NCBI GenBank assembly: GCA_002070955.1
Contig: MWEK01000037.1
Location: 1 to 42,326, forward strand
Length of the DNA: 42,326 bases
Reading direction: 5' to 3'
DNA from: Planctomycetes bacterium ADurb.Bin069
GTDB lineage: Bacteria; Planctomycetota; UBA8108; UBA8890; UBA8898
Part shown: in pieces, positions 7,813 to 15,813 of the stretch
Numbering within the stretch: the stretch's first letter is position 1
How the letters are laid out: every line of letters begins with the position of its first letter
Program-made: the position numbers and the translations under genes
The notes under the pieces: generated by a model
Databases searched by the model: none
Seen by the model: only the letters and a program-made list of their open reading frames with translations
What the model was told of the DNA's origin: nothing

Positions 7813-8724
7813 TCAGGCGCGGGCAGGCTCGTAGGCGCCGATCGGCGCGCCCACCCGAACGAGAGTCTCGATGCCCGCGGCGGAGCGCTCCGCGATGGCG
7901 GCATCGAGCCTGACCCGCCCGGGCTCGTAGAGCACGATCACGGTGGAGCCGCCGAACCTGAACATGCCCTTTTCGGCGCCGCGGGCGGCCGGCGCTCCCG
8001 GCGCGTAGGTCTGGACGATGGATCCCACGCACATCGCGCCGATCTCGAGCATGCACAGGGTGCCGGCGCGTTCGCCCGCCGCAAGCAGCGTGCGGTGCCT
8101 CAGGTTCGCGTCCAGGACGCGCAGGCCCGTCGCCAGCGCGATGGGGTTGACCGAGTGCAGGCGTCCGGCGATGGTCGCGGCGGGTTCCGGCACGCAGGCC
8201 TCGGGGAAGTGAAAACGGTGGTAGTCGGCGGGGCAGAGGCGGTAGATGCAAAGCGCGCCGCCGGTGTAGCGGGCGCACAGGGCGTCGTCGGCAAGCAGCG
8301 CGGCGAGGTCCAGCGGCGCGGCCTTGACCATGAAGCGCGTCGCGGGGGCGGCGGCCGGCACGGCGAGGAGGCGCGCGTCGCACGGCGAGATCGCCACGCC
8401 GGGATCGCCGGGAATGGGCCGCGCGCCGGGCTTGAGGGCCCGCGTGAAGAAGTCGTTGAAGCTCGTGAAATCGGTTCCGGCCGCCTCTCCCAGGTCGATC
8501 CTGAGGGCGGCGGCCGTCGAGGCGATTCTGCGCGCGCTGCGCGGCGAGTCCTGGAGCCGGCCGCAGAGGCGCGAGAACCAAGGCCGCGCGAAGATCGTCC
8601 GGGCCGCCAGGCGCCCGAGGCGGCACTCGTAGAGCAGGCGCACGAAGCGCTCGCCGAGCACGATCTCGCGCTCGAGCGCGCCCGTGGCGGGGTTGTAGAC
8701 CATGATGGGGCGGTCGACGGCCAT
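7813..8724 (-). CDS. psd: Phosphatidylserine decarboxylase
   Basis: 303 residues. It decarboxylates phosphatidylserine to phosphatidylethanolamine using a pyruvoyl group made by self-cleavage. It shows the TSFNDFFTRALKPGARPI segment near residue 90, the ISPCDARLLAV strand, YHRFHFP (conserved His), HSVNPIAL, EIGAMCVGSI and the cleavage site KGMFRFGGST around residue 256, where cleavage before the Ser would give a short alpha chain. The cleavage motif is GGST, in place of the LGST of E. coli Psd, a variant I know from other bacterial Psd groups. The ATG at 8724 has a GAGG site upstream. No phosphatidylserine synthase gene is next to it. Membrane-associated. Confidence 0.92.
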   Translation of the reverse strand: MAVDRPIMVYNPATGALEREIVLGERFVRLLYECRLGRLAARTIFARPWFSRLCGRLQDSPRSARRIASTAAALRIDLGEAAGTDFTSFNDFFTRALKPGARPIPGDPGVAISPCDARLLAVPAAAPATRFMVKAAPLDLAALLADDALCARYTGGALCIYRLCPADYHRFHFPEACVPEPAATIAGRLHSVNPIALATGLRVLDANLRHRTLLAAGERAGTLCMLEIGAMCVGSIVQTYAPGAPAARGAEKGMFRFGGSTVIVLYEPGRVRLDAAIAERSAAGIETLVRVGAPIGAYEPARA

Positions 8725-8751
8725 GGGGTCCTCGCCCGTGGAAACCGGCAG

Positions 8752-8783
8752 GCTATAGGCTATCGGCTGTCGGCTGCGGGCTC
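8752..8783. repeat. Degenerate 7-bp tandem repeat
   Basis: Four and a half units of GCT-nnnn: GCTATAG, GCTATCG, GCTGTCG, GCTGCGG, GCT, between the divergent psd and leuS genes. Too small to assign a role. Confidence 0.6.
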
Positions 8784-8870
8784 AAGAGAGGCGCGCGCAT
8801 CGCCCGCGGGCGGCGCGATCGCCCGAGCTGCGCGGTTCGCGTTTTCGAGCCCTCCGGCGCCGGCTCCCGC

Positions 8871-8899
8871 CTTCAATTCGACGCGGACTTGCCTATAAT
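8871..8899 (+). promoter_or_regulatory. Putative leuS promoter
   Basis: A perfect TATAAT at 8894-8899 preceded by a weak -35 (CTTCAA at 8871-8876, 17-bp spacer), about 87 bp upstream of the leuS start. Confidence 0.45.
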
Positions 8900-8985
8900 C
8901 GATCCTCTGCGCGAAGGGGAGCCGCCGGGGCGCGCGCCGCATGGGCGCGGCAGCGGCGTCCCGCGGCAGCGAAGCGAGCGGAACC

Positions 8986-11577
8986 ATGTCGGAAACGGAC
9001 TACAAGTTCACGGAGATCGAGCGCAAGTGGCAGGCCAGGTGGCGGGAGCTGCGGCTCTTCGAGGCCGACGAGAGCTGCCCCAAGCCCAAGTGGTACGTGC
9101 TCTGCATGTACCCTTACCCGTCGGGCGTGCTGCACATGGGGCACGTGATCAACTACACGCTGGGGGATGTCGTCGCGCGCTACAAGATGCTGCGGGGCTA
9201 CAACGTCATGAGCCCCATGGGGTGGGATTCCTTCGGCATGCCGGCCGAGAACGCCGCCATCCGCACGGGCGTTCACCCGCACGCCTTCACCGAGAAGAAC
9301 ATCGCCTACATGCGCGCCCAGATGGGCGGCGCGGGCTGGGGTTACGATTGGCGCCGCGAGGTCGCGACCAGCCACGCCGACTACTACCGATGGACGCAAT
9401 GGTTTTTCCTGAAGTTCTACGAGAAGGGCCTGGCCGTCAAGAAGACCGCCGCGGTCAACTGGTGCGAGAGCTGCGCCACCGTGCTCGCCAACGAGCAGGT
9501 CAAGGACGGCGGCTGCGAGCGTTGCGGCACCCGGGTCGCGCAGAAGGACATGTCGCAGTGGTTCTTCAGGATGAGCGCCTACGCCGAGCGCCTGCTGGCC
9601 GGCCATGAAAAACTGCGCGGCCAGTGGCCGGACGCGGTGCTCGCCATGCAGGAGGAGTGGATCGGCCGGAGCGAGGGCGCGATCGTGTTCTTCAAGGTCG
9701 CGGAAACCGGCGATCCCCTGCCGGTCTTCACGACCCGCCCCGACACCTTGTGGGGCGTGACCTTCATGTCCGTGGCGCCCGAGCACCCGATCCTGGACAA
9801 GCTGCTCAAGGGCAGTCCCCACGAGAAGCGCGTCATGCCCGCCCTGCGGGAGCTGCGCGCCGTGGAAACCTCCGAGAGGGATCTCGCGGCGCGCGAAAAG
9901 GCGGGCGTCTTCACGGGTTTCCACGTCATCAATCCCGTCAACGGGGAGTCCGTTCCCCTTTGGGCCGCCAACTTCGCCCTCATGTCCTACGGCACGGGCG
10001 CCGTGATGTCCGTGCCGGCGCACGATCAGCGCGACTTCGAATTCGCGCGGAAGTACGGCCTGCCGGTGGTGCCGGTCATTCTGCCGCCGGAGGGCATCGA
10101 CCGAGCCGCGATGACGGAAGCCTATGTCGACCCGGGCGTGATGGCCGCCTCCGGGCCCTTCTCGGGCGAGAAGAACATCGAGGCCATGCCGCGCATCATC
10201 CGCTGGCTCGAGGCGGAGGGCCGCGGGAAGGGCGCCGTCAACTACCGCCTGCGCGACTGGACGCTCAGCCGGCAGCGGTACTGGGGCGCGCCGATTCCCA
10301 TCATCTACTGCGACGCGTGCGGCATGGTGCCCGTGCCGGAAAAAGATCTTCCGGTGGTGCTCCCCGAGGATGTCCGGTTCACCCGGGGCGGCAATCCCTT
10401 GGCGACGAGCGAGTCCTTCGTCAAGGCCCCGTGCCCGCGGTGCGGGCGGCCCGCGCGGCGCGAGACCGACACCATGGACACCTTCGTCGATTCCTCGTGG
10501 TACTTCCTGCGCTACTGCGACGCCTCGAACCACACGGCGCCCTTCAGCCCCGAACGCATCGCCCACTGGATGCCCGTCGACCAGTACATCGGCGGCATCG
10601 AGCACGCGACCATGCATCTCATTTACGCGCGTTTCTTCACCATGGTGCTTCACGACCTAGGGCTGGTGGACTTCGAGGAGCCTTTCGCGCGGCTCTTCTG
10701 TCAAGGCATGGTCTGCAAGACCGCGTACTACTGCGAGCGATGCAAGTGGATTCCCGAGGACAAGGTCGAGGGCGGCGCGCGCAAGGGCGATGCGATCGAG
10801 GGCGGCGTCTGCGCCGTCTGCCGGAGCCCGGTCAGGGCCGAGATGACCAAGATCTCCAAGACCAAGCTCAACATCGTGGATCCCGACGCCATGATCGCCA
10901 AGTACGGCGCCGACGCGGTGCGGCTGTACATGCTGTCCGACGCGCCGCCCGACCGCATGCAGGTCTGGAGCGAGGACGGCATCAACGGCGCGTGGCGCAC
11001 GATCCTGCGGCTGTGGAGCCTGGCGACGGCGGCGATCGCGCAGATGCCGCCGCCCGGCGCGGAGATTCCCGCGGACCTGGATGCCGAAAACCGCGTCCTC
11101 AGGCGCAAAACGCACCAGTTGATCGAGAGCGTCACCGGAGCGATCGAGGGCGGTTTTCACTTCAACACCGCGGTGGCGCGCTGCAACGAACTGGTGAATC
11201 TCTGGCGCGCGAAGAAGGATCGCGTGCACGGCGCGGTGCTCAGGGAAACGCTGGAGACAATTCTGCGCATTCTGAGCCCGATCGTGCCGCACTTCGCCGA
11301 GGAGATCTGGGAGCGGCTCGGCCGCAAGGAGAGCATCTTCGCCGCCGGCTGGCCCGTCGCCGATCGCGCCGCCGCCGCGGAGGAACTGGTCGCGATTCCG
11401 ATCCAGATCAACGGCAAGCTGCGCGGGCGCGTGATGGCGCCGCCGGACGCGGCCGCGGAGGACCTGGAGCGCGCCGCGCTCGCCGACGAGAAGGTGCGCA
11501 AGGCCCTGGAGGGCAAGACCGTGGCCAAGCTGATCGTGGTGCCCGGCCGCCTGGTCAGTATCGCCGTCAAGGGATAG
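8986..11577 (+). CDS. leuS: Leucyl-tRNA synthetase
   Basis: 863 residues from the ATG at 8986 (MSETDYKFTEIERKWQARW, the usual LeuRS opening); an in-frame ATG at 8941 would add 15 residues of low-complexity sequence and is less likely. Motifs: class I HIGH as HMGH (50-53), GWDSFGMPAENAA, the CP1 editing domain with TTRPDTLWGVTFM and its LMSYGTGAVMSVPAHDQRD strand, the RDWTLSRQRYWGAPIP catalytic-core motif, Zn-type Cys pairs (CDACG, CPRCG, CERCK, CAVCR) and MDTFVDSSWYFLRY. The second signature reads KISKT at 622-626 where KMSKS is usual. The C-terminal anticodon-binding and leucyl-specific domains are complete. A cytoplasmic housekeeping enzyme; 13 bp separate it from hemW, so the two are probably cotranscribed. 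Confidence 0.97.
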   Translation: MSETDYKFTEIERKWQARWRELRLFEADESCPKPKWYVLCMYPYPSGVLHMGHVINYTLGDVVARYKMLRGYNVMSPMGWDSFGMPAENAAIRTGVHPHAFTEKNIAYMRAQMGGAGWGYDWRREVATSHADYYRWTQWFFLKFYEKGLAVKKTAAVNWCESCATVLANEQVKDGGCERCGTRVAQKDMSQWFFRMSAYAERLLAGHEKLRGQWPDAVLAMQEEWIGRSEGAIVFFKVAETGDPLPVFTTRPDTLWGVTFMSVAPEHPILDKLLKGSPHEKRVMPALRELRAVETSERDLAAREKAGVFTGFHVINPVNGESVPLWAANFALMSYGTGAVMSVPAHDQRDFEFARKYGLPVVPVILPPEGIDRAAMTEAYVDPGVMAASGPFSGEKNIEAMPRIIRWLEAEGRGKGAVNYRLRDWTLSRQRYWGAPIPIIYCDACGMVPVPEKDLPVVLPEDVRFTRGGNPLATSESFVKAPCPRCGRPARRETDTMDTFVDSSWYFLRYCDASNHTAPFSPERIAHWMPVDQYIGGIEHATMHLIYARFFTMVLHDLGLVDFEEPFARLFCQGMVCKTAYYCERCKWIPEDKVEGGARKGDAIEGGVCAVCRSPVRAEMTKISKTKLNIVDPDAMIAKYGADAVRLYMLSDAPPDRMQVWSEDGINGAWRTILRLWSLATAAIAQMPPPGAEIPADLDAENRVLRRKTHQLIESVTGAIEGGFHFNTAVARCNELVNLWRAKKDRVHGAVLRETLETILRILSPIVPHFAEEIWERLGRKESIFAAGWPVADRAAAAEELVAIPIQINGKLRGRVMAPPDAAAEDLERAALADEKVRKALEGKTVAKLIVVPGRLVSIAVKG

Positions 11578-11590
11578 CGGGGGCGCGGCG

Positions 11591-12733
11591 ATGCGGTCGG
11601 GCGAGCCGGCGGCCCCCGGTCTCTACCTGCACATCCCCTTCTGCGCGCGCAAGTGCGCGTACTGCGATTTCGATTCGGCCGTGTACCCCTCCGCGATGCA
11701 GCCGGCGTACTTGGACGCGGTGGCGCGCGAGCTGGCGGCGCGGCGCTCCGAGGTGCCCGGCCCGTTCGCCACGGTGTACGTGGGCGGCGGCTCGCCGTCG
11801 AGCCTCGATGATACCGCCTGGGCGTGGCTCTGGGACATTGTGGCGGAGGCGACGGCGTCCGGCGGCTGCCTGGAATGCACCGTGGAGATGAATCCCTCGC
11901 AGACGACGGCCGCGAAGCTGGCGCGTATTCAGGGGTTGGCGACGCGGGTGAGCCTGGGGGCTCAGACGTTCGTGCCCGAGCTGCGGCGCGCGCTGGGCCG
12001 CGAGCCGTCGGATCCGGCGTGCATCGCGCGGGCCGCCCAGCGCATCGCCGGGCGGTTTCGCCTCAACCTGGATCTGATGCATTCGCTGCCCGGCCAGTCG
12101 CCGGCGGCGGCCGCGGCCGACATCGATCGCGCCGTGGCGCTGGGCGCCGGGCACGTGAGCGCCTACGCCCTCACGCCGGCGGCGGAGACGCCCCTGGGCG
12201 CCGCGGTCGCGCGCGGCGAGATCGCAATGCCCGACGAGGACACCCAGATCGCGATGCTGCGCGGGGCGAGGGAGCGTCTCGCGGCGCACGGCCTGGTTCA
12301 GTACGAAATCAGCAACTTCGCGCGCCCGGGCGAGGAATGCCGGCACAACCTGGCGACCTGGGCCGGATGCGAGTACCTGGGGATCGGCGCGGCCGCCTGC
12401 TCGTATGTCGGGGGCGAACGCTCGCGCAACGAACCCGACCCGGCCCGCTACATTGCGCGCATCGCCGCGGAGCGCGCCGCCGTCCGCGAACGGGAGCGCC
12501 TCGATGCGCGACCCCGCGCCGGTGAGTTGGCGATGCTCGCCCTTCGGACCTGCGCGGGGATCGATATTGCGGCGTTCGCGGCGCGCACCGGCTTCGACCC
12601 GCACATGCTTTTCGCCGACGCGCTGCGCGCGCATTCGGCGGCGGGACTTCTGGAGATCGACGCGGGGCGCATTCGCCTCACCGAGGCCGGCCGCGATTTG
12701 GCGAACTGCGTGATGGAGGACTTCCTGCTCTAG
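11591..12733 (+). CDS. hemW: HemW-like radical SAM heme chaperone
   Basis: 380 residues. The N-terminus GLYLHIPFCARKCAYCDFDS has the C-x3-C-x2-C-x-F cluster motif (Cys18, 22, 25) of the HemN/HemW family. The following GGGSPS, EMNPSQ, VSLGAQTF, NLDLMHSLPGQ and YALTP segments are in HemW order, and the C-terminal HemN domain (GELAMLALRTCAGIDI...RIRLTEAGRDLANCVMEDFL) is complete. HemW is a heme-transfer protein, not the coproporphyrinogen dehydrogenase. Its heme-site motif HNxxYW reads HNLATW here, with Thr for Tyr. It starts 13 bp after leuS. Confidence 0.88.
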   Translation: MRSGEPAAPGLYLHIPFCARKCAYCDFDSAVYPSAMQPAYLDAVARELAARRSEVPGPFATVYVGGGSPSSLDDTAWAWLWDIVAEATASGGCLECTVEMNPSQTTAAKLARIQGLATRVSLGAQTFVPELRRALGREPSDPACIARAAQRIAGRFRLNLDLMHSLPGQSPAAAAADIDRAVALGAGHVSAYALTPAAETPLGAAVARGEIAMPDEDTQIAMLRGARERLAAHGLVQYEISNFARPGEECRHNLATWAGCEYLGIGAAACSYVGGERSRNEPDPARYIARIAAERAAVRERERLDARPRAGELAMLALRTCAGIDIAAFAARTGFDPHMLFADALRAHSAAGLLEIDAGRIRLTEAGRDLANCVMEDFLL

Positions 12734-12763
12734 ACGCCGGGGGCTTCTGCCCGCAGGCGCCTC

Positions 12764-12805
12764 GGGCGGGCCGCGAGGGTGCGGCGCGCATCCTCGCGGC
12801 CGCCC
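12764..12805. terminator. Hairpin between converging hemW and redox lipoprotein gene
   Basis: The arms 12764-12778 and 12792-12805 pair over 14 bp with one bulged G. It lies between two converging genes and may end transcription from either side, but no T-run follows on either strand. Confidence 0.4.
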
Positions 12806-12811
12806 GCCGGC

Positions 12812-13357
12812 TCACAGCTTGGCGTGCTTCTTGGCCGCGGCGACGATGGCGTCGACCGCCTTCGCGTTGAAGTCGGCCTTCTTGTAGGCGAGGACTTGCG
12901 TGACGGCCTTTTTCTCGTATAGGACCACCATGACGTGGGCATCCTCGGGAAGCTTGAACTTCTCGGGGATCTCCTTTGGGTTCATGGGGATGGTGAGCGG
13001 GATTTGAAGGGACTTGTCGGCGGCGAGCTTCTCCAGGGCCGGCGGCAGCGAGTCCGGCGCCGCGGAGAGAAACGCGAAGAACGCCTTGCCGTTCACCTTG
13101 TTGGAAGCGACGATCGTGTCAAGCTCCTTGGCCAACCTGGCCAAGTGGTCGTCAAGGTCTCGCGCGAAGACCATGGCGACCGGCGCAATCCCGTACTGTC
13201 AGACATAGCACAGGGCGCGGCCCTTCTCGGGGCCGGTGACGGCCTTGGTGCCGAAGGCCGAAACCGCCTCCCCCGGTTTTAGCCCGACCGGCGGCGAGCC
13301 GCCGTCGCAGCTCGAGACATATCCGAGGATCGCAACGAAGAGGGTTGGTAGTCGCAT
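12812..13357 (-). CDS. Thioredoxin-fold redox lipoprotein, candidate selenoprotein (in-frame TGA in CxxU)
   Basis: Translating from the ATG at 13357, which has a strong GAGGAGGA ribosome site at 13361-13368, gives 181 residues if the TGA at 13199-13201 (codon 53) is read through. The N-terminus is a lipoprotein-type signal (MRLPTLFVAILGYVSSC, Cys17). Residues 26-49 lead into C50-Y-V-U53-Q-Y-G, and after the TGA the same frame continues for 128 residues to the stop (VAMVFARDLDDHLARLAKEL, IPLTIPM, VMVVLYEKK, a C-terminal helix). From memory, planctomycete relatives carry a CYxC-x-YG-x-xPV motif here, so the TGA replaces the resolving Cys. TGA is a normal stop elsewhere in the window. A start at the internal ATG (13174) would lose the signal peptide and the active site and has no ribosome site. 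Alternatives: a pseudogene or a base error. Confidence 0.6.
13147..13181 (-). promoter_or_regulatory. Candidate bacterial SECIS stem-loop downstream of the TGA
   Basis: In the mRNA it begins 17 nt after the TGA. The lower stem is GGUCG/CGACC; then come a CA mismatch, two pairs and a UU mismatch; the upper stem is GGUCUU/GAGACC (last pair U-G); the 5-nt apical loop is CGCGC with G at its second position. The apical loop starts 32 nt after the TGA, inside the 16-37 nt range published for bacterial SECIS elements. The fold was drawn by hand. Confidence 0.45.
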
Positions 13358-13360
13358 TGG

Positions 13361-13368
13361 TCCTCCTC
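13361..13368 (-). promoter_or_regulatory. Strong ribosome binding site that fixes the start of the redox lipoprotein
   Basis: GAGGAGGA on the minus strand, 3 bases before the ATG at 13357. It supports translation from upstream of the in-frame TGA. Confidence 0.75.
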
Positions 13369-13421
13369 TAGTGTGGACGCACCCTGCCTTGGACGGGCCC
13401 CATCCGCTCCGCCGTTCTCGG

Positions 13422-13431
13422 GGCCATTATA
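13422..13431 (-). promoter_or_regulatory. TATAATGGCC -10 box for the redox lipoprotein gene
   Basis: A perfect TATAAT on the minus strand followed by GGCC, 68 bp before the ATG. The same 10-mer precedes three other minus-strand genes in this window. A GACACC lies 17 bp upstream in place of a consensus -35. Confidence 0.5.
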
Positions 13432-13487
13432 CCCCATGAACGGCGGCGGGTGTCGGCGGCGCCGCGCCCGCGCGCTGGCTCCCGTTC

Positions 13488-13516
13488 TTGAAGCGCTCCC
13501 CGCCGTGGGCTAAAGT
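13488..13516 (+). promoter_or_regulatory. lepA promoter
   Basis: TTGAAG at 13488-13493 and TAAAGT at 13511-13516 with a 17-bp spacer, giving a leader of about 70 nt before the lepA ATG. Confidence 0.5.
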
Positions 13517-13589
13517 TGCCCTTCAGGGACGAGCACGCACGCCTGCCCCAACGGGATACGGAAGTCCGCCCGCGCGGCGTCCGGAAGCC

Positions 13590-15392
13590 ATGAACGATCT
13601 CGCGCTGATCCGCAATTTCTGCATCATTGCCCACATCGACCACGGCAAGTCGACGCTCGCGGACCGGATTCTCGAGCGGACCGGCGCCGTGGCGTCCGGC
13701 GCCATGCGCGCGCAGTATCTCGATCAGTTGGACCTGGAGCGCGAACGGGGGATCACGATCAAGGCCTCGGCCGTGCGTCTCGCGTACCGCGCCCGGAACG
13801 GCGGCGTTTACCGCTGCAATCTGATCGACACGCCGGGGCACGTCGATTTCAGTTGCGAGGTGTCGCGGAGTCTCGCAGCCTGCGAGGGAGCGCTCCTCGT
13901 CGTCGACGCGACGCAGGGCGTCCAGGCCCAGACCCTCGCCAACACGTACCTGGCCCTGGAGCACGACCTGGAGTTGATTCCGGTCATCAACAAGGTGGAC
14001 CTGGCCGCGGCGCGACCGGACGACGTGCGCCGGGAGATCGAGGATGTGATCGGCATCGATGCCTCGGGCGCGATCCTGTGCTCGGCCAAGACCGGCCTGG
14101 GCGTGGAGGCGGTCCTCGAGGCCGTGGTCGCCCGGGTGCCTCCGCCGAAGACGCCGCCCGACGACATCCTGCGGGCGCTTATCTTCGATTCGATCTTCGA
14201 CCCGTACCGCGGCGTCGTGATGTTCTGCGTGGTGCGGTCCGGCGTCATCTCCGCGGGCGACCAGATCGTGCTGCTGGCGGGCAACGTCAAGTACGAGGTC
14301 GCGGAGGTCGGCGTTTTCGCCCCCGAGATGCGGCCGGCGGAAGCGCTCGGCCCGGGGGAGGTCGGATACCTCATCGCCGGCATCAAGGACATCCGCGCCG
14401 TGCGGGTGGGCGACACGGTGACGCACGCGCAGCGCCGCGCGCCGGCGCCGCTCAAGGGCTACCGCGAGGTCAAGCCGGTGGTGTTCGCCGGCGTGTATCC
14501 CGTCGATGCGGATGCCTACGACAACCTGCGCGATGCAGTCGAGAAGCTCCAGCTCAACGATGCCTCGTTTCTCTGCGAGGCCGAGTCGTCCCGGGCGCTC
14601 GGCTTCGGCTTCCGGTGCGGTTTCCTGGGCCTGCTCCACATGGAGATCGTGCAGGAGCGTCTCGAGCGCGAGTTCGGCGCAAGCCTCATCACGACGTTCC
14701 CGAACGTCGTCTACAGGGTCCGCACCACCGACGGCGGCGAGCACCGGGTCGACAATCCCGCGCGGATGCCTGACGTTGCGGCCGTCGCGCTCGTGACCGA
14801 GCCCCTCGTCGAGGTCACCGTCCTGACGCCCGCCCAATATCTCGGCAACGTGATCCCGCTCTGCCAGAGCAAGCGGGGGATGCAGAAAAGCCTCGATTTT
14901 CCCCACCCAAACCACGCGATGTTGGTCTACACGATGCCGCTGGCGGAGATCCTCATCGATTTTCACGACCGCCTCAAGGCCGTGAGCCAGGGCTACGCCT
15001 CGTTCAACTACGAGGCGTGCGGCTACGCGCCCGCCGACATCGTGAAGCTCGACATTCTCATCAACGGAGAACCCGTCGATGCGCTTTCGGTCCTGGTGCA
15101 CAGGGACAACGCCGCGTCGCGCGGGCGGCAGATGGTGGAACGGCTCAAGGAGAACATTCCGCGGCACCAGTTCAAGATTCCGCTCCAGGCCGCCATCGGC
15201 GGCAAGATCGTCGCGCGCGAGACGATCAGCGCCTTGAGGAAGGACGTCACCGCCAAATGCTACGGCGGCGACGTAACGCGCAAGCGCAAACTGCTCGAAA
15301 AACAGAAGGCCGGCAAGAAGCGCATGAAACAGGTCGGCCAGGTCACGGTGCCGCAGAAGGCGTTCCTGGCGGTGCTCAAGGCGGATATCTAA
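13590..15392 (+). CDS. lepA: Elongation factor 4 (LepA), ribosome back-translocase GTPase
   Basis: 600 residues from the ATG at 13590, the standard EF4 length; the frame is open upstream, but residue alignment fixes MNDLALIRNFCIIAHIDHGKST as the start. Visible are the G1 P-loop AHIDHGKST (14-22), the G2 region ERGITIKA, G3 DTPGHVDF, G4 NKVD and G5 CSAKTG, then domain II, and the LepA-specific features KPVVFAGVYPVD, GFRCGFLGLLHMEIVQERLERE and the C-terminal domain ending KQVGQVTVPQKAFLAVLKAD. It acts on ribosomes in the cytoplasm. It stands alone as a transcription unit with its own promoter. Confidence 0.98.
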   Translation: MNDLALIRNFCIIAHIDHGKSTLADRILERTGAVASGAMRAQYLDQLDLERERGITIKASAVRLAYRARNGGVYRCNLIDTPGHVDFSCEVSRSLAACEGALLVVDATQGVQAQTLANTYLALEHDLELIPVINKVDLAAARPDDVRREIEDVIGIDASGAILCSAKTGLGVEAVLEAVVARVPPPKTPPDDILRALIFDSIFDPYRGVVMFCVVRSGVISAGDQIVLLAGNVKYEVAEVGVFAPEMRPAEALGPGEVGYLIAGIKDIRAVRVGDTVTHAQRRAPAPLKGYREVKPVVFAGVYPVDADAYDNLRDAVEKLQLNDASFLCEAESSRALGFGFRCGFLGLLHMEIVQERLEREFGASLITTFPNVVYRVRTTDGGEHRVDNPARMPDVAAVALVTEPLVEVTVLTPAQYLGNVIPLCQSKRGMQKSLDFPHPNHAMLVYTMPLAEILIDFHDRLKAVSQGYASFNYEACGYAPADIVKLDILINGEPVDALSVLVHRDNAASRGRQMVERLKENIPRHQFKIPLQAAIGGKIVARETISALRKDVTAKCYGGDVTRKRKLLEKQKAGKKRMKQVGQVTVPQKAFLAVLKADI

Positions 15393-15766
15393 ACGTAGGC
15401 CCCGAGGGCCGGGGATGTGGGGAGGAGCGCGGGGGGGCCGCGGCGTTCCAGGAACTGCAAGAGGCGTCTGCCGCGGTCAGATGGTGTTTTTCGCCGCCAC
15501 CACACTTTGGGGGTCATGTTCCGGATAACCACAAGCGCCGTTTTTGGCAAGATGGCCTGGAAGTTCACGTTAAATTCATGAGTTTTGCGACATTGTATCC
15601 GGTGGACCGCGGGCGCTTCGATGCCGCGGGTCGGAATTATAGAGGGTCGTGATATCATAAAGTCGTTATTCTCCAAAGCTTACGACTAGAGTGCCCTTCT
15701 GTCCGCGGAATTTTCATGGAGGGCTTGACTTGGTATGTGGTTCCGTGGTACCCTTGCGACTTGATG
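15393..15766. other. Gene-free stretch upstream of the TetR-kamA operon
   Basis: No frame here has a ribosome site or a recognisable family; a 95-codon minus-strand frame looks like chance. From about 15510 the sequence is less GC-rich than its surroundings. An imperfect inverted repeat (AGTCGT at 15661 and ACGACT at 15682) and a second TTGACT (15725) without a matching -10 are the only items seen before the operator region. Confidence 0.6.
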
Positions 15767-15778
15767 GTCAGTCTTGAC
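15767..15778. promoter_or_regulatory. TetR operator half 1 (GTCA-N4-TGAC)
   Basis: GTCAGTCTTGAC, a short palindrome overlapping the -35 element of the TetR promoter. An identical-spacing palindrome sits 18 bp downstream; the outer flanks ATGGTCA (15764) and TGACCAT (15799) also form a larger inverted repeat. Confidence 0.5.
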
Positions 15779-15802
15779 TTCGCAGTCAGAGGTGACCATA
15801 AT
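15774..15802 (+). promoter_or_regulatory. Promoter of the TetR-kamA operon
   Basis: TTGACT at 15774-15779, a 17-bp spacer, and CATAAT at 15797-15802, close to consensus. Transcription would start near 15809, only about 5 nt before the TetR ATG, so the mRNA is nearly leaderless. Confidence 0.7.
15785..15796. promoter_or_regulatory. TetR operator half 2 (GTCA-N4-TGAC)
   Basis: GTCAGAGGTGAC, filling the spacer between -35 and -10. A bound protein would block RNA polymerase directly, consistent with autorepression by the adjacent TetR-family gene. Confidence 0.5.
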
Positions 15803-15813
15803 ATTGCAGAGCG

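Noticed and set aside
8893..10653. 586-codon frame antisense to leuS, and similar long antisense frames (1525-3771, 13368-15167, 16767-18053, 22263-24116)
   Set aside because: They mirror real genes in GC-rich DNA, have His/Arg/Gly-rich composition, no ribosome sites and no domains.
12812..13174. Redox protein starting at the internal ATG at 13174, ending the gene before the TGA
   Set aside because: It has no ribosome site, lacks the signal peptide and the CxxU/C active site, and starts in the middle of a strand.
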